From Pseudomonadota bacterium (GTDB lineage Bacteria; Desulfobacterota; Syntrophobacteria; Syntrophobacterales; Syntrophobacteraceae), in NCBI GenBank assembly GCA_023416335.1, contig JAEZHY010000052.1, positions 1-26,797 of the forward strand: a stretch of 26,797 nt of DNA. The letters run 5' to 3'. The notes under the pieces are model-generated. The model saw only the letters and a program-made list of their open reading frames with translations, made no database searches and had not been told where the DNA came from. The translations under genes were made by a program, and so were the position numbers. Shown here in pieces: positions 7,920 through 15,817 of the stretch. How positions within the stretch are numbered: position 1 is the stretch's first letter; the number at the start of each line of letters is the position of its first letter.

Positions 7920-7944
7920 AACACAAATATCCCGCAGAAGCGGG
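7920..7944 (-). terminator. candidate terminator between ispE and tRNA-Gln
   Basis: On the minus strand a short CCCGC-TTCT-GCGGG hairpin is followed by ATATTTGTGTTT directly before the tRNA. The stem is only 5 bp, so it could equally be a tRNA processing feature. Confidence 0.4.
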
Positions 7945-8002
7945 TTCCTGCTGCAAACGCGGGAGGCGCCGTTTCGGCAGGATCCCGCGGGTAACTTCAA
8001 TT

Positions 8003-8854
8003 TCACGTACCGATAACTTCAGCAGCCCGGACCCAGCAATCCCGCCAAACCTCATTGGCCAGGGTCCCGGCCGAAAGAGCGGCCCCATTTGAAGGGAAAA
8101 TGCCGAACACGGTCGGTCCACTTCCGCTCATGGACGCCGCAAGAGCCCCATGCCCAAGCAACCAGTCTTTCAGCTCGGCTATCACCGGATGAGCTGAAAC
8201 GGTTACCGATTCGAGGTCATTTGCAATGAAGTCCTCGAAGCGCAGGGGTTGGGCGTTCAAATCGCTAAGTGTAATTTGAGGAAGCCCTCTTGTCAATTTT
8301 AAATTTCTATAAACCCACGCCGTCGGCACGTTTATGGGCGGTTTGATCAGCAGCAGCGGAAAGGCAGGCACTCCCCCGGCAAATTCCAGTCTTTCGCCGA
8401 TTCCGGTGGCAAGGGCCGGTCTGGAATGCAGAAAAAAAGGAACATCAGCCCCGATTCCGCAGGCCAGCTTCTCCAGTTCTTTGTCGGCTATCGGTTTACC
8501 GAAATGTGCGTTGAGGGCGGCCAGGATACTTCCCGCATCAGAACTTCCGCCCCCCAGTCCGGCTCCTGAAGGAATTCGCTTTTCCAGATCGATGTGAATT
8601 CCGGCATCGATGCCGCTCGTGCTACGAAAGAGATCTGCTGCCTTCCACGCCAGGTTTCGCTCATCCGAAGGCGCCTCCGGAGAACCGCAACTCAGCGTAA
8701 CAGGACCGCCTTCGGGCCGAATCCGAAGCGAGACCTGATCAAAAACCGAAACCGGCAGCATGAGGCTCGACAAGTCATGGTAGCCGTCTTCGCGTTTTCG
8801 GATTACCTCCAGCCAGAGGTTTATTTTTGCGGGAGCTTGAATGTTCAGAATCAA
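8003..8854 (-). CDS. ispE: 4-diphosphocytidyl-2-C-methyl-D-erythritol kinase
   Basis: A GHMP-family kinase that phosphorylates CDP-methylerythritol in the MEP pathway of isoprenoid precursor synthesis, 283 aa. APAKINLWLEV at the N-terminus carries the conserved active-site Lys. The ATP-binding loop is PSGAGLGGGSSDA, and the C-terminal GHMP motif is MSGSGPTVFGIF. Only a TTG (8854) fits as start: there is no in-frame ATG before the conserved block, and GGGGCGG lies just upstream. The order ispE, tRNA-Gln, prs, rplY, pth is a familiar deltaproteobacterial arrangement. Confidence 0.94.
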   Translation of the reverse strand: MILNIQAPAKINLWLEVIRKREDGYHDLSSLMLPVSVFDQVSLRIRPEGGPVTLSCGSPEAPSDERNLAWKAADLFRSTSGIDAGIHIDLEKRIPSGAGLGGGSSDAGSILAALNAHFGKPIADKELEKLACGIGADVPFFLHSRPALATGIGERLEFAGGVPAFPLLLIKPPINVPTAWVYRNLKLTRGLPQITLSDLNAQPLRFEDFIANDLESVTVSAHPVIAELKDWLLGHGALAASMSGSGPTVFGIFPSNGAALSAGTLANEVWRDCWVRAAEVIGT

Positions 8855-8919
8855 ATCCGCCCCGGGCCTTCCTGCTTTTGATCAGGTCTTATAAAACTTC
8901 AATTAGTGGACGTTAAGCG

Positions 8920-8954
8920 GCGTAGGGTGGGCACAAAGCTTTATCGTGCCCACC
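8920..8954. repeat. Third REP copy, upstream of ispE
   Basis: The same GCGTAG tag and GGTGGGCAC...GTGCCCACC palindrome as the RAYT-flanking REPs, but with a different loop (AAAGCTTTATC). It is followed by GTCCGTCCCCTC, a tail shared with the degenerate REP at 4737-4775. A half palindrome (GGTGGGCAC) recurs shortly after, near 8995. The gap 8855-9189 holds only this and the repeat at 9067-9125; I see no gene in it. Confidence 0.75.
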
Positions 8955-9066
8955 GTCCGTCCCCTCAGATAAGAGCCCATCGGGACAGCTGGGCGGTGGG
9001 CACCCCCAAATGGCAATGCTGTTGCTTCAGTAACCCCGTTACGGCAGGCCAAGTATTTTGGACAGC

Positions 9067-9125
9067 ACGTACCGTATAATATCCGGCCTGCCGGGGCGGG
9101 GTTCCCAAGGAGGACCTTGGGAACC
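9067..9125. repeat. Dispersed GGTTCCCAAGG hairpin repeat
   Basis: A perfect 11-bp inverted repeat (9100-9110 with 9115-9125) around the loop AGGA. It is preceded by GGCCTGCCGGGGCGG. A close relative without the right arm is at 24351-24399, and a variant hairpin is at 17212-17238. The sequence just after it (CCTACACGGCT-CCGC near 9151) also recurs near 17155. Confidence 0.65.
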
Positions 9126-9189
9126 AGCGGCGTATTTCCTTAAAGCAACAACCCTACACGGCTACCGCATTTTCTCTATCGAAAATCAA

Positions 9190-9618
9190 CTACTTCCCGG
9201 ACGACTTCTGCACAAACCGCATCCGCAAATCGTAGAGCACCGACCGGAGCAGCCGGTCTTCTTCCTGGTCCAGGTTGCCCTTGGTCTTCTCCTGGAGCAT
9301 CCCCAGGGTATCGATTATCTGCTTGGCCATGGGCAGGTCGACAATAGTCCTGTTGGTTTCGGGCTCGGGAATCTCGCCGAGGTGCATCAGGGCGGAAGAA
9401 CTCAATGAAAAAATGAAAGTGGCCAGCGTCACTTCAGGAAAAGGAGTCTTCCCTTCTCCCATGTCGCTTTCCTCGGCACCGGGCATGTCTTTCGGCTCCT
9501 CCCGGGGAGCGGCTTTCGTCTCGGCCTGCTTTTCTTCTCCGGCCTCCGACTCTCCTTCCGCCGAGAACCTGCGACGGTCCTTTACTACAAACCCCTTATC
9601 TTCTTCTTTCTCTGCCAT
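9190..9618 (-). CDS. DUF1844 domain-containing protein
   Basis: A 142-aa soluble protein. The first ~65 residues are highly charged and low in complexity (MAEKEEDKGFVVKDRRRFSA, then Glu/Ala-rich). The DUF1844 domain follows: VTLATFIFSLSSSALMHLGEIPEPET, then DLPMAKQIIDTLGMLQEKTKGNL and EEDRLLRSVLYDLRMRFV. The family is widespread in deltaproteobacteria and related phyla, and no biochemical function is known to me. It starts 31 bases after serA with AGGAGG upstream, so it is probably the second gene of a serA operon. Confidence 0.85.
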   Translation of the reverse strand: MAEKEEDKGFVVKDRRRFSAEGESEAGEEKQAETKAAPREEPKDMPGAEESDMGEGKTPFPEVTLATFIFSLSSSALMHLGEIPEPETNRTIVDLPMAKQIIDTLGMLQEKTKGNLDQEEDRLLRSVLYDLRMRFVQKSSGK

Positions 9619-9649
9619 GGCTGTCTAATACTCCTCCTGTAAGCGAGTT

Positions 9650-11230
9650 CTATAGCTCGATTGCCTGGACGATATCCACATTGTCCATCGCAAGCAGTTC
9701 TTTGGCCACATGCGCGGGAACAGGGCAGTCCGTACGGAGAAAGATAATGTTTTGTCCGCGTTCGAGCACCTGTCCGACATCCATCATGGAAATATTGATT
9801 CCGTGCTTTCCAAGGCAGGTTCCAATAGCTCCGATGGTGCCCGGAGTGTCGATGTTGTATATAAGCAGCAGATGCCCTTCGAGAGCGGCTTCCAGCCGGA
9901 AGTCGTTGATCCTGACCATCCGTGCTTCTTTTTTGCCGAAGATCGTGCCTGCTACGAGGTTTTCACCCTCGGAAGTTTTGACGTGAATGCTTATGAGGTT
10001 AGTATAATCTTCGGCCTCACTCCTGATCGATTCCGTTACCCTTATATTCCTTTCCTTTATGTGGATGGGAACATTGACGAAATTGACCATATCGCCCAGT
10101 ATGGGTGAGAGCATTCCCTTCAGGATCGAAATCGTGAGCGGCTGAATCTCGAGTGCCGAAGCATCGCCGACATACTCTATCGATACCTTCTGGATCGCGC
10201 CCTTGGTGATCTGGGTCAGAACGCAGCCCAGTTTCTCTGCAAGGGTGAGATAAGGGCGCAGCTTCGCGAGGATCGCGCCGTCGATGTTGGGAGCGTTCAC
10301 GGAATTGCGGATGGTTCCGCGGGTGAGGAAATCTGCAACCTGGTCGGCGACGGCGATGGCCACGTTTTCCTGGGCTTCTTCGGTCGAAGCTCCCAGGTGC
10401 GGCGTGGCAATCACCTGCTCGAGTGTGAGCAGGGGGTTCTCAGTCGGCGGTTCCTTCGTGTACACATCCAGAGCGGCACCGGCGACAATGCCCTCCTTTA
10501 TCGCTTCATAGAGGTCCTGCTCGTTGACTATTCCGCCCCGCGCGCAGTTTATGATGAATACGCCGTTTTTCATCTTGCGGAATGCTTCGGCGTTCAGAAT
10601 GTTCCGGGTCTCGGCGGTCATGGGCGTGTGGACGGTGATGTAATCGGCCCTGGCGAAGAGTTCTTCCAGGGTGACGCCTTCTATTCCCAGGCTGTCTATA
10701 ACTTCAGAGTTGATATACGGATCGAAGCCGATGACGTTCATCTTGAGGCCCTGGGCCCGATCGGCAACAACGCGTCCGATGCGTCCCACCCCGATAATGC
10801 CAAGGACTTTATTGAAGACTTCCTTTCCCTTGAAGCGTTTCTTTTCCCACTTACCCCCTTTTGTGGAAGCTGAAGCCTGGGGGATATTTCGGGTCAGGGC
10901 CAGTATCATCGCAATCGCGTGCTCGGCAGTCGTTATGACGTTTCCCTCGGGGGTGTTCATCACAACGATGCCGAGCTTGCTTGCGGCCTCGATATCGACG
11001 TTGTCCAGTCCTATCCCTGCCCGGCCGATCACTTTCAGGTTTTTGGCGTTGTCCAGAATATCGGCAGTGACTTTGGTCCCGCTCCGGATTACCAGAGCGT
11101 CGAACTCCTTTATGACTTCCCGAAATTCCTCATGGGTGAGCGTCGTATTCACTTCTACTTCGAAGCCGGGGACTTTCATCAATTTTTCGACACCGGTTTC
11201 GGAAAGATTATCACTGACAAGAATTTTCAT
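9650..11230 (-). CDS. serA: D-3-phosphoglycerate dehydrogenase, long form with ACT domain
   Basis: The first enzyme of serine synthesis, oxidising 3-phosphoglycerate with NAD. At 526 aa it is the long form with substrate, nucleotide-binding, intervening (ASB) and ACT domains. The NAD-binding site is GIIGVGRIGRVVADRAQGLKM near residue 145. The catalytic Arg lies in INCARGGIVNE, the Glu in YTKEPP and the His in TPHLGAST. The C-terminal ACT domain (LLIYNIDTPGTIGAIGTCLG, NISMMDVGQ) may bind serine for feedback control, a known role in this family. GGAGG precedes the ATG by 6 bases. Confidence 0.96.
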   Translation of the reverse strand: MKILVSDNLSETGVEKLMKVPGFEVEVNTTLTHEEFREVIKEFDALVIRSGTKVTADILDNAKNLKVIGRAGIGLDNVDIEAASKLGIVVMNTPEGNVITTAEHAIAMILALTRNIPQASASTKGGKWEKKRFKGKEVFNKVLGIIGVGRIGRVVADRAQGLKMNVIGFDPYINSEVIDSLGIEGVTLEELFARADYITVHTPMTAETRNILNAEAFRKMKNGVFIINCARGGIVNEQDLYEAIKEGIVAGAALDVYTKEPPTENPLLTLEQVIATPHLGASTEEAQENVAIAVADQVADFLTRGTIRNSVNAPNIDGAILAKLRPYLTLAEKLGCVLTQITKGAIQKVSIEYVGDASALEIQPLTISILKGMLSPILGDMVNFVNVPIHIKERNIRVTESIRSEAEDYTNLISIHVKTSEGENLVAGTIFGKKEARMVRINDFRLEAALEGHLLLIYNIDTPGTIGAIGTCLGKHGINISMMDVGQVLERGQNIIFLRTDCPVPAHVAKELLAMDNVDIVQAIEL

Positions 11231-11309
11231 TAATTCCTCCTATCCCCGCCGCCCTATTGCCCGGGTGCAGGCCGGACAATGATATCAAAAACAGGGCCCC
11301 TGAATTGAT

Positions 11310-11331
11310 AACTCCCGCTAAAGCGGGAGTT
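11310..11331. repeat. Hairpin in the gap between serA and the VKOR-DsbA gene
   Basis: A perfect 9-bp inverted repeat (AACTCCCGC / GCGGGAGTT) with a TAAA loop. It lies downstream of the VKOR-DsbA gene and upstream of serA, both on the minus strand. No T-run follows in that direction, so its role as a terminator is uncertain. Confidence 0.5.
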
Positions 11332-11449
11332 GAGACCTGGAATCTCGCGCCAATAGAATTTAGAAAACAGTCTATCTTGCCCCATCGCGAGGAATAAGGC
11401 TAGCACTATCGGGGCTTTGGCGTCAAGAATCAAACAAATTCAGAGCCCG

Positions 11450-12883
11450 TTATTGATTTTTCGCCATCTTTTTCAATTCCTGGTCGATCGCGGTCTGGAA
11501 AGTCTCGAATGCAGGCCCCCCGGTAAAGACCATGCCGTTGATTATGAACGCAGGCGTTCTGTCCACTCCCGCCTGCACAACATCACTGAGATTCTTTTCC
11601 ACCAAAGATTTGTATTTGGAATCCTGCAGGCACTGTTTGAAAGTGTCTTCCGACATACCCATTTCACCGGCCAGCTTGATCATGCTTTCGACGCTCAGGT
11701 CTTTTGCGGTAAAGAGTTTTTCCTGGTATTGCCAGAATTTGCCCTGGGCATCCGCGCAATGCGCGGCCTCGGCTGCTTTGAATGCATCTTTGTGGCGCTT
11801 CAGAGGATAATCTTTGAAATACCACCTGATTTTGTCGCCGTAGGTCTCCCTCACCTTTTTCACGACATCGTGGGTCGCACGACAGGCGGGACACTCGTAA
11901 TCGGAAAATTCAACTATCGACACGGGGGCATCGGCCGGACCGAGCGTCGGGGCGCCCTGGACATCCACTTTCACATTGGGCGGCTGCGGATAGGGAATGT
12001 TCACCACCACGCCGTATTTCGGCTCAAGCGAATGGGCGTAGGCATTCAGTGCTTTCGCCCGTTTCTGTTGCTGCAAGAACTGCCGAACACGATCTCGGAG
12101 TTCCGCAATATTGCCTCTCCAATCCCTTACGCGGTCCGCATTTTCTTCCAGGTATTTGGCAATTTCCGCATCATCTATCGGGAACAGGTGCAACGGGGCG
12201 GCATCGTTCACAAAATCCTCTATGCTCTTGCCTTCGGCTTTGGCTTCCTTCTCGAGGATCGTATCGACAATAAGCTGGTTTAGTCTGTCTATCTTCATCC
12301 GGTATTCGTCTCTTCGCATTTCGACCAGCTTCGAACCCAGGAGCACCTCCAGACGCAGGTCCGTTATGGCCTCATCGCCGACTCTTGCAGCGACGCCGGA
12401 TTCCGTGTTGCTGACGGGTTTCGCCTCATGCACCTCGGGAGGGTTCGAATAAGGAATCCATTGCGAAAAAAGAAGCAGGAACACAAGGGCAAGCGTCGAT
12501 TGCTGCCAGAAAAGAGTTTTCCTGAAAGCCACCGCGAGCAGAATGGCTACAACCACTGCATTGGCTATGCAGAATACGCACGGCGCCTTCATTTCAATCA
12601 TCGTCCAGATGAACGCCGCTTCAGCTCCAACGGCCGGTGCAACTACCCAGGGCACCCAATCCCGCCGGAAGAGGGCAAGCACGGTCACAACCGCGTAGAA
12701 CGCTCCTCCCCAGATCCAAAACGGCACCTGAAACAGGCCCATTTCGGACGTATCCCTGCAGGCAGTCGTACAGAGAAACTGCAGGAACGAAATGTGATCT
12801 TTCATACCGACCAGCATGGAGATGATCAGTCCTGCCAGTCCAAGGAGCATTATAGTTATGCTTCTTCCTTCTTTTTCCGACAT
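11450..12883 (-). CDS. VKOR - SurA-like - DsbA three-part oxidative folding protein
   Basis: A 477-aa membrane-anchored fusion that should both make and pass on disulfide bonds in the periplasm. Residues 1-145 form a VKOR domain with four to five membrane helices; the quinone-proximal CVFC motif is C102/C105 and the loop cysteines are C38 and C42. VKOR reoxidises DsbA using quinone. Residues ~165-295 are a charged helical region resembling SurA N-terminal segments (VGDEAITDLRLEVLLGSKL, LIVDTILEKEAKAEGKS). Residues ~315-477 are a DsbA/thioredoxin_4 domain with C331-P-A-C334 and the cis-Pro loop VDRTPAFIINGM. The ATG at 12883 has GAGG about 10 bases upstream; an in-frame extension to 13009 encodes a non-hydrophobic, unlikely leader. 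It stands as a single gene. Confidence 0.88.
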   Translation of the reverse strand: MSEKEGRSITIMLLGLAGLIISMLVGMKDHISFLQFLCTTACRDTSEMGLFQVPFWIWGGAFYAVVTVLALFRRDWVPWVVAPAVGAEAAFIWTMIEMKAPCVFCIANAVVVAILLAVAFRKTLFWQQSTLALVFLLLFSQWIPYSNPPEVHEAKPVSNTESGVAARVGDEAITDLRLEVLLGSKLVEMRRDEYRMKIDRLNQLIVDTILEKEAKAEGKSIEDFVNDAAPLHLFPIDDAEIAKYLEENADRVRDWRGNIAELRDRVRQFLQQQKRAKALNAYAHSLEPKYGVVVNIPYPQPPNVKVDVQGAPTLGPADAPVSIVEFSDYECPACRATHDVVKKVRETYGDKIRWYFKDYPLKRHKDAFKAAEAAHCADAQGKFWQYQEKLFTAKDLSVESMIKLAGEMGMSEDTFKQCLQDSKYKSLVEKNLSDVVQAGVDRTPAFIINGMVFTGGPAFETFQTAIDQELKKMAKNQ

Positions 12884-13134
12884 CGACACTTCTTCCTCTC
12901 TCTTGAGACTCTGAGTTCGGGGTGCTCTGAGAAAATATGAGCAGGTTGGGCAAATCTCAATATGCGCTTGCGAAGAGTTAAACCTGCGGACCCGCGAAGA
13001 ATCCCACACGGCCGAATTCCGGCCGTTGTTCCATTACCGCTGGACTCCACTGTGCTCTCTGAGCATGTTATTCCCAATAAATCTGCCGTCGAGCACACTT
13101 TCCGTTCATTGATCACAGACGGCTGTTCACTGAA

Positions 13135-14586
13135 TTATCTGATTTTTCCCGTAAACGGGTCTTTTTTCCTCTTGTCGAGTTCTCGGAGCGCAGCATTGAG
13201 CTCTTCAAGCTTCTGCGGGGAATCCAGTACATAGGCCTTCGCCTTTTTATAGTGCATGACTGCAAGTTCCCAGTTTGCCTTATGCGAATAGTAGCGACCA
13301 AGATGGAAGTGCGCCAGGCCGAGGTTGTTAACCTGTCCGTAGACCACCCCCAGTTGGTAATCCGCATCCGGAAACATCGGAGCGAGTTCTTCAAGTTTCA
13401 GCAAATGCTCCAGTGCTTCGTTTTTCTTTCCGAGGTCCTGGAGAACGAGGGCCAGTCTGTAATGTGCGATGGAGGCGGAAGGATCGAGAGTGAGCGCCGA
13501 CTCCAGGGTCCTTTGCGCTTCAGCCGGTTTGCCGATCTTGTGGTAGGCGCCTCCCAGCGTACTCAGGACGAACGGACTGGAAGGCATCAAACGCGCCGCC
13601 TCCTGAAGCTGGTTCACCGCTTCGGCCCACATGCCCTGCCTGAGGTAAAAGCGGCCGAGTCCGAAAACCGCCGCCTTGTCGCCGTTTTTGATGCCCACCT
13701 TAAAGCGCTCTTCAGCCTTCGCGGGGTCGGTATGGTCCGCAATGAGGGCGGCCTGCATGAGCTGGAAATCGCCTGTCGCGGGGGCAGGGCGTTTTGAGGA
13801 GGCAGCCTTCTCCTTCTTGGCCATTTCAGCAAGGTACTGGACGCGTTCGCCAAGGGCGGGGTGAGTCGAAAGATAGCTCGGAATCCTGGAGGCCCCTGTC
13901 CATTTTTGCTGATCCATCTTGTGCATGACGGTGGCCATCTCGGATGGATCGTATCCTGCCGCGCAGAAATATCGGAATCCGAGTTGATCGGCTTCCATTT
14001 CAAATGCACGACTGTACTTGAGCGCAGCGCTCTGCCCGGCGGCCGCACTTCCGGCAACGAGGGCACCGGGTGCCGCCCCCCCGCCGCCCGCGGCGCCCAT
14101 GAGGACTCCTGCAAGCAACCCGGCAAGGGATGCAACACTGATCACCTTTGCTTCATCCGCCTGTCGCTGGATATGCCTGGCCTGAATGTGCGCAGCCTCG
14201 TGAGAGAGGATACTGGCCAATTCCCCTTCCGAACTCATCAATTCGATCATACCGCGGAAAATGAAGATGTATCCGCCGGGAACTGCGAATGCGTTGGGGA
14301 TGGCTTCGTCAATGACAAAAAACTGGTACTGGTATGTCGTCACACCGACTTCTTTGGCCACGCGGTTTCCGACACTCCGGACATATGTGAGCACTTCCCC
14401 GTCTTCGACCATGGGCATGACTTTACGGATCATTTCAAGGGTCTTGCGCCCGATTTCTTTCTCTTCGCTGAGGGTAAGCGCATGCGATTGCCCGGGAGGG
14501 ATGACAAGGACAGAGGTGAACACAAAAACGATCAAAGCAGCGCAGACCGCCCTGATCCTCCTGCCGGAAAAAAGAAAAAGCGCCAT
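13135..14586 (-). CDS. BepA-like periplasmic M48 metalloprotease with TPR domain
   Basis: A secreted zinc protease-chaperone of 483 aa. A signal sequence covers about residues 1-36 (AVCAALIVFVFTSVLVIPPG...SHA). The M48 domain has HEAAH (H129, E130, H133) and a third ligand E196 in FEMEAD. A hydrophobic Ala/Gly-rich stretch (residues ~147-185) lies between them, as in BepA/YfgC. TPR repeats fill about residues 290-460 (FGLGRFYLRQGMWAEAVNQL, LSTLGGAYHKIGKPAEAQRT). BepA family members help assemble or degrade outer-membrane proteins. The gene is last in the minus-strand run after rsfS, with a 104-base gap and a weak ribosome binding site. Confidence 0.9.
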   Translation of the reverse strand: MALFLFSGRRIRAVCAALIVFVFTSVLVIPPGQSHALTLSEEKEIGRKTLEMIRKVMPMVEDGEVLTYVRSVGNRVAKEVGVTTYQYQFFVIDEAIPNAFAVPGGYIFIFRGMIELMSSEGELASILSHEAAHIQARHIQRQADEAKVISVASLAGLLAGVLMGAAGGGGAAPGALVAGSAAAGQSAALKYSRAFEMEADQLGFRYFCAAGYDPSEMATVMHKMDQQKWTGASRIPSYLSTHPALGERVQYLAEMAKKEKAASSKRPAPATGDFQLMQAALIADHTDPAKAEERFKVGIKNGDKAAVFGLGRFYLRQGMWAEAVNQLQEAARLMPSSPFVLSTLGGAYHKIGKPAEAQRTLESALTLDPSASIAHYRLALVLQDLGKKNEALEHLLKLEELAPMFPDADYQLGVVYGQVNNLGLAHFHLGRYYSHKANWELAVMHYKKAKAYVLDSPQKLEELNAALRELDKRKKDPFTGKIR

Positions 14587-14690
14587 CGGGATTACCTTGG
14601 TTTCTACCCGGGCCGAGCGACCGTACGGCGTCCATGGGACACCGCACTCCTTTCATACTAATCGTCGGTTCGGGCAAGGTCCGGAGATTC

Positions 14691-15125
14691 CTACTCGGAA
14701 AGCCCTTCGTTTGGTTCCTCTTCCCACCGGACTTGGGAAGCATCCGCCCACAGGCTTTCCAGATCATAGAAATGACGGATAGGCTCATAGAAGATGTGAA
14801 TGATCACATCCCCGTAATCCATAAGAACCCAGTGACCTTCATGCTTGCCTTCCACACCGAGAGGCTTCAGCCCCCTCCCCCTGAGCCCGTCCTCCACATT
14901 GTCGGCGATTCCCTGCACCTGCCTGCTGGACTTACCGGTGCAAATTATAAAAAAATCGGCAAAGGACGAAAACCTTGAGACATCGAGAAGGACGAGGTCA
15001 AGCCCCATAAACCGGGACACCTCTTTCGCGCATATGACCGCTTTTTCCCTGCTGCTCATGATGGCCGGTGGGGTCGTAGTCCCCTTGCTTTGTTCCGGTG
15101 CTGAAGCTGTTCCCGAATTCGGCAT
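14691..15125 (-). CDS. rsfS: Ribosomal silencing factor RsfS
   Basis: RsfS (YbeB/Iojap) binds ribosomal protein L14 and blocks subunit joining when nutrients are scarce. The core (residues ~25-125) has DLVLLDVSRFSSFADFFIICTGKSSRQVQGIADNV, GHWVLMDYGDVIIHIF and a C-terminal FYDLESLWADA, all typical of the family. At 144 aa it has about 20 extra Ser/Thr/Pro-rich residues at the N-terminus. AAGGA 4 bases before the ATG at 15125 supports that start. An internal ATG at 15059 would give the common shorter form but has no ribosome binding site. It follows nadD by 6 bases, the usual nadD-rsfS pair. Confidence 0.94.
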   Translation of the reverse strand: MPNSGTASAPEQSKGTTTPPAIMSSREKAVICAKEVSRFMGLDLVLLDVSRFSSFADFFIICTGKSSRQVQGIADNVEDGLRGRGLKPLGVEGKHEGHWVLMDYGDVIIHIFYEPIRHFYDLESLWADASQVRWEEEPNEGLSE

Positions 15126-15131
15126 TATTCC

Positions 15132-15797
15132 TTATTCCTCATTCCCGCCACTGTTGTAGAGATGATTTTCTTTAATATAACCCAATACGGAATCCGGAAC
15201 CAGATAACGCAGGGAGGTCCCTTCTGCGGCAAACTCCCTTATGCGCGTCGAGGAAATATCAATTCGCGTATTTACAAGACAATAGACCGTCTTAAGCTCC
15301 GGATGAACAAATTTCCCCTCTCCCGGAACGGTTTCGAATCCATCCGACACCTTTCGGGACAGGAACGATCCGACGTCGCTTTCGCAGGGACCGAATCGGT
15401 TCAGAACGACAATATCGGTCAGCCGGAATATTTCCGAGAACTCGAACCAGGTATCCATCTCGAGAAATGCATCCAATCCGACCAGAAAAAAAAGCTCGGC
15501 TTCCGGCAACTCATCCTGGAGCTTGCGCAATGATTTCACTGTATACGATTTTCCCGGAATCCGACATTCAATATCGGATATCCGGAAGCGCGGGTTGCTC
15601 TCGATGGCCAGTTCGAGCATACGCCGACGATGCTCGAAGGGAAGAATTCTGTTTCCACCTTTGTGCGGAGGCACCGCGGCGGGAACGAACAGGACTTCTT
15701 CCAATGGAAGGTATTCCATGGTTTCTTCCGCCATTCTGAGGTGCCCAAGGTGAACCGGATCGAAAGTCCCCCCGAATATGCCCAGCCGCTTCCGCAT
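15132..15797 (-). CDS. nadD: Nicotinate-nucleotide adenylyltransferase
   Basis: Transfers AMP from ATP to nicotinate mononucleotide, making deamido-NAD. The nucleotidyltransferase signature GGTFDPVHLGHL includes the HxGH motif; PHK and SSTRIR (here ISSTRIREFAAEG) complete the ATP site. I chose the ATG at 15797 (MRKRLGIFGG), with GGAG 9 bases upstream. A TTG at 15821 overlapping the proA stop would add eight residues. The protein is 221 aa, normal for the family, and is translationally close to proA and rsfS. Confidence 0.95.
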   Translation of the reverse strand: MRKRLGIFGGTFDPVHLGHLRMAEETMEYLPLEEVLFVPAAVPPHKGGNRILPFEHRRRMLELAIESNPRFRISDIECRIPGKSYTVKSLRKLQDELPEAELFFLVGLDAFLEMDTWFEFSEIFRLTDIVVLNRFGPCESDVGSFLSRKVSDGFETVPGEGKFVHPELKTVYCLVNTRIDISSTRIREFAAEGTSLRYLVPDSVLGYIKENHLYNSGGNEE

Positions 15798-15817
15798 CAG
15801 TTTCGGCTCCAGTCCCT

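Noticed and set aside
11417..12283. Long plus-strand open frame opposite the VKOR-DsbA gene
   Set aside because: It is an antisense shadow. The minus-strand frame carries clear VKOR and DsbA motifs and a ribosome binding site.
12960..13060. Possible tRNA in the gap upstream of the VKOR-DsbA gene
   Set aside because: Short GC-rich palindromes (GGCCGAATTCCGGCC) are present, but no acceptor, anticodon and T-arm set can be assembled.
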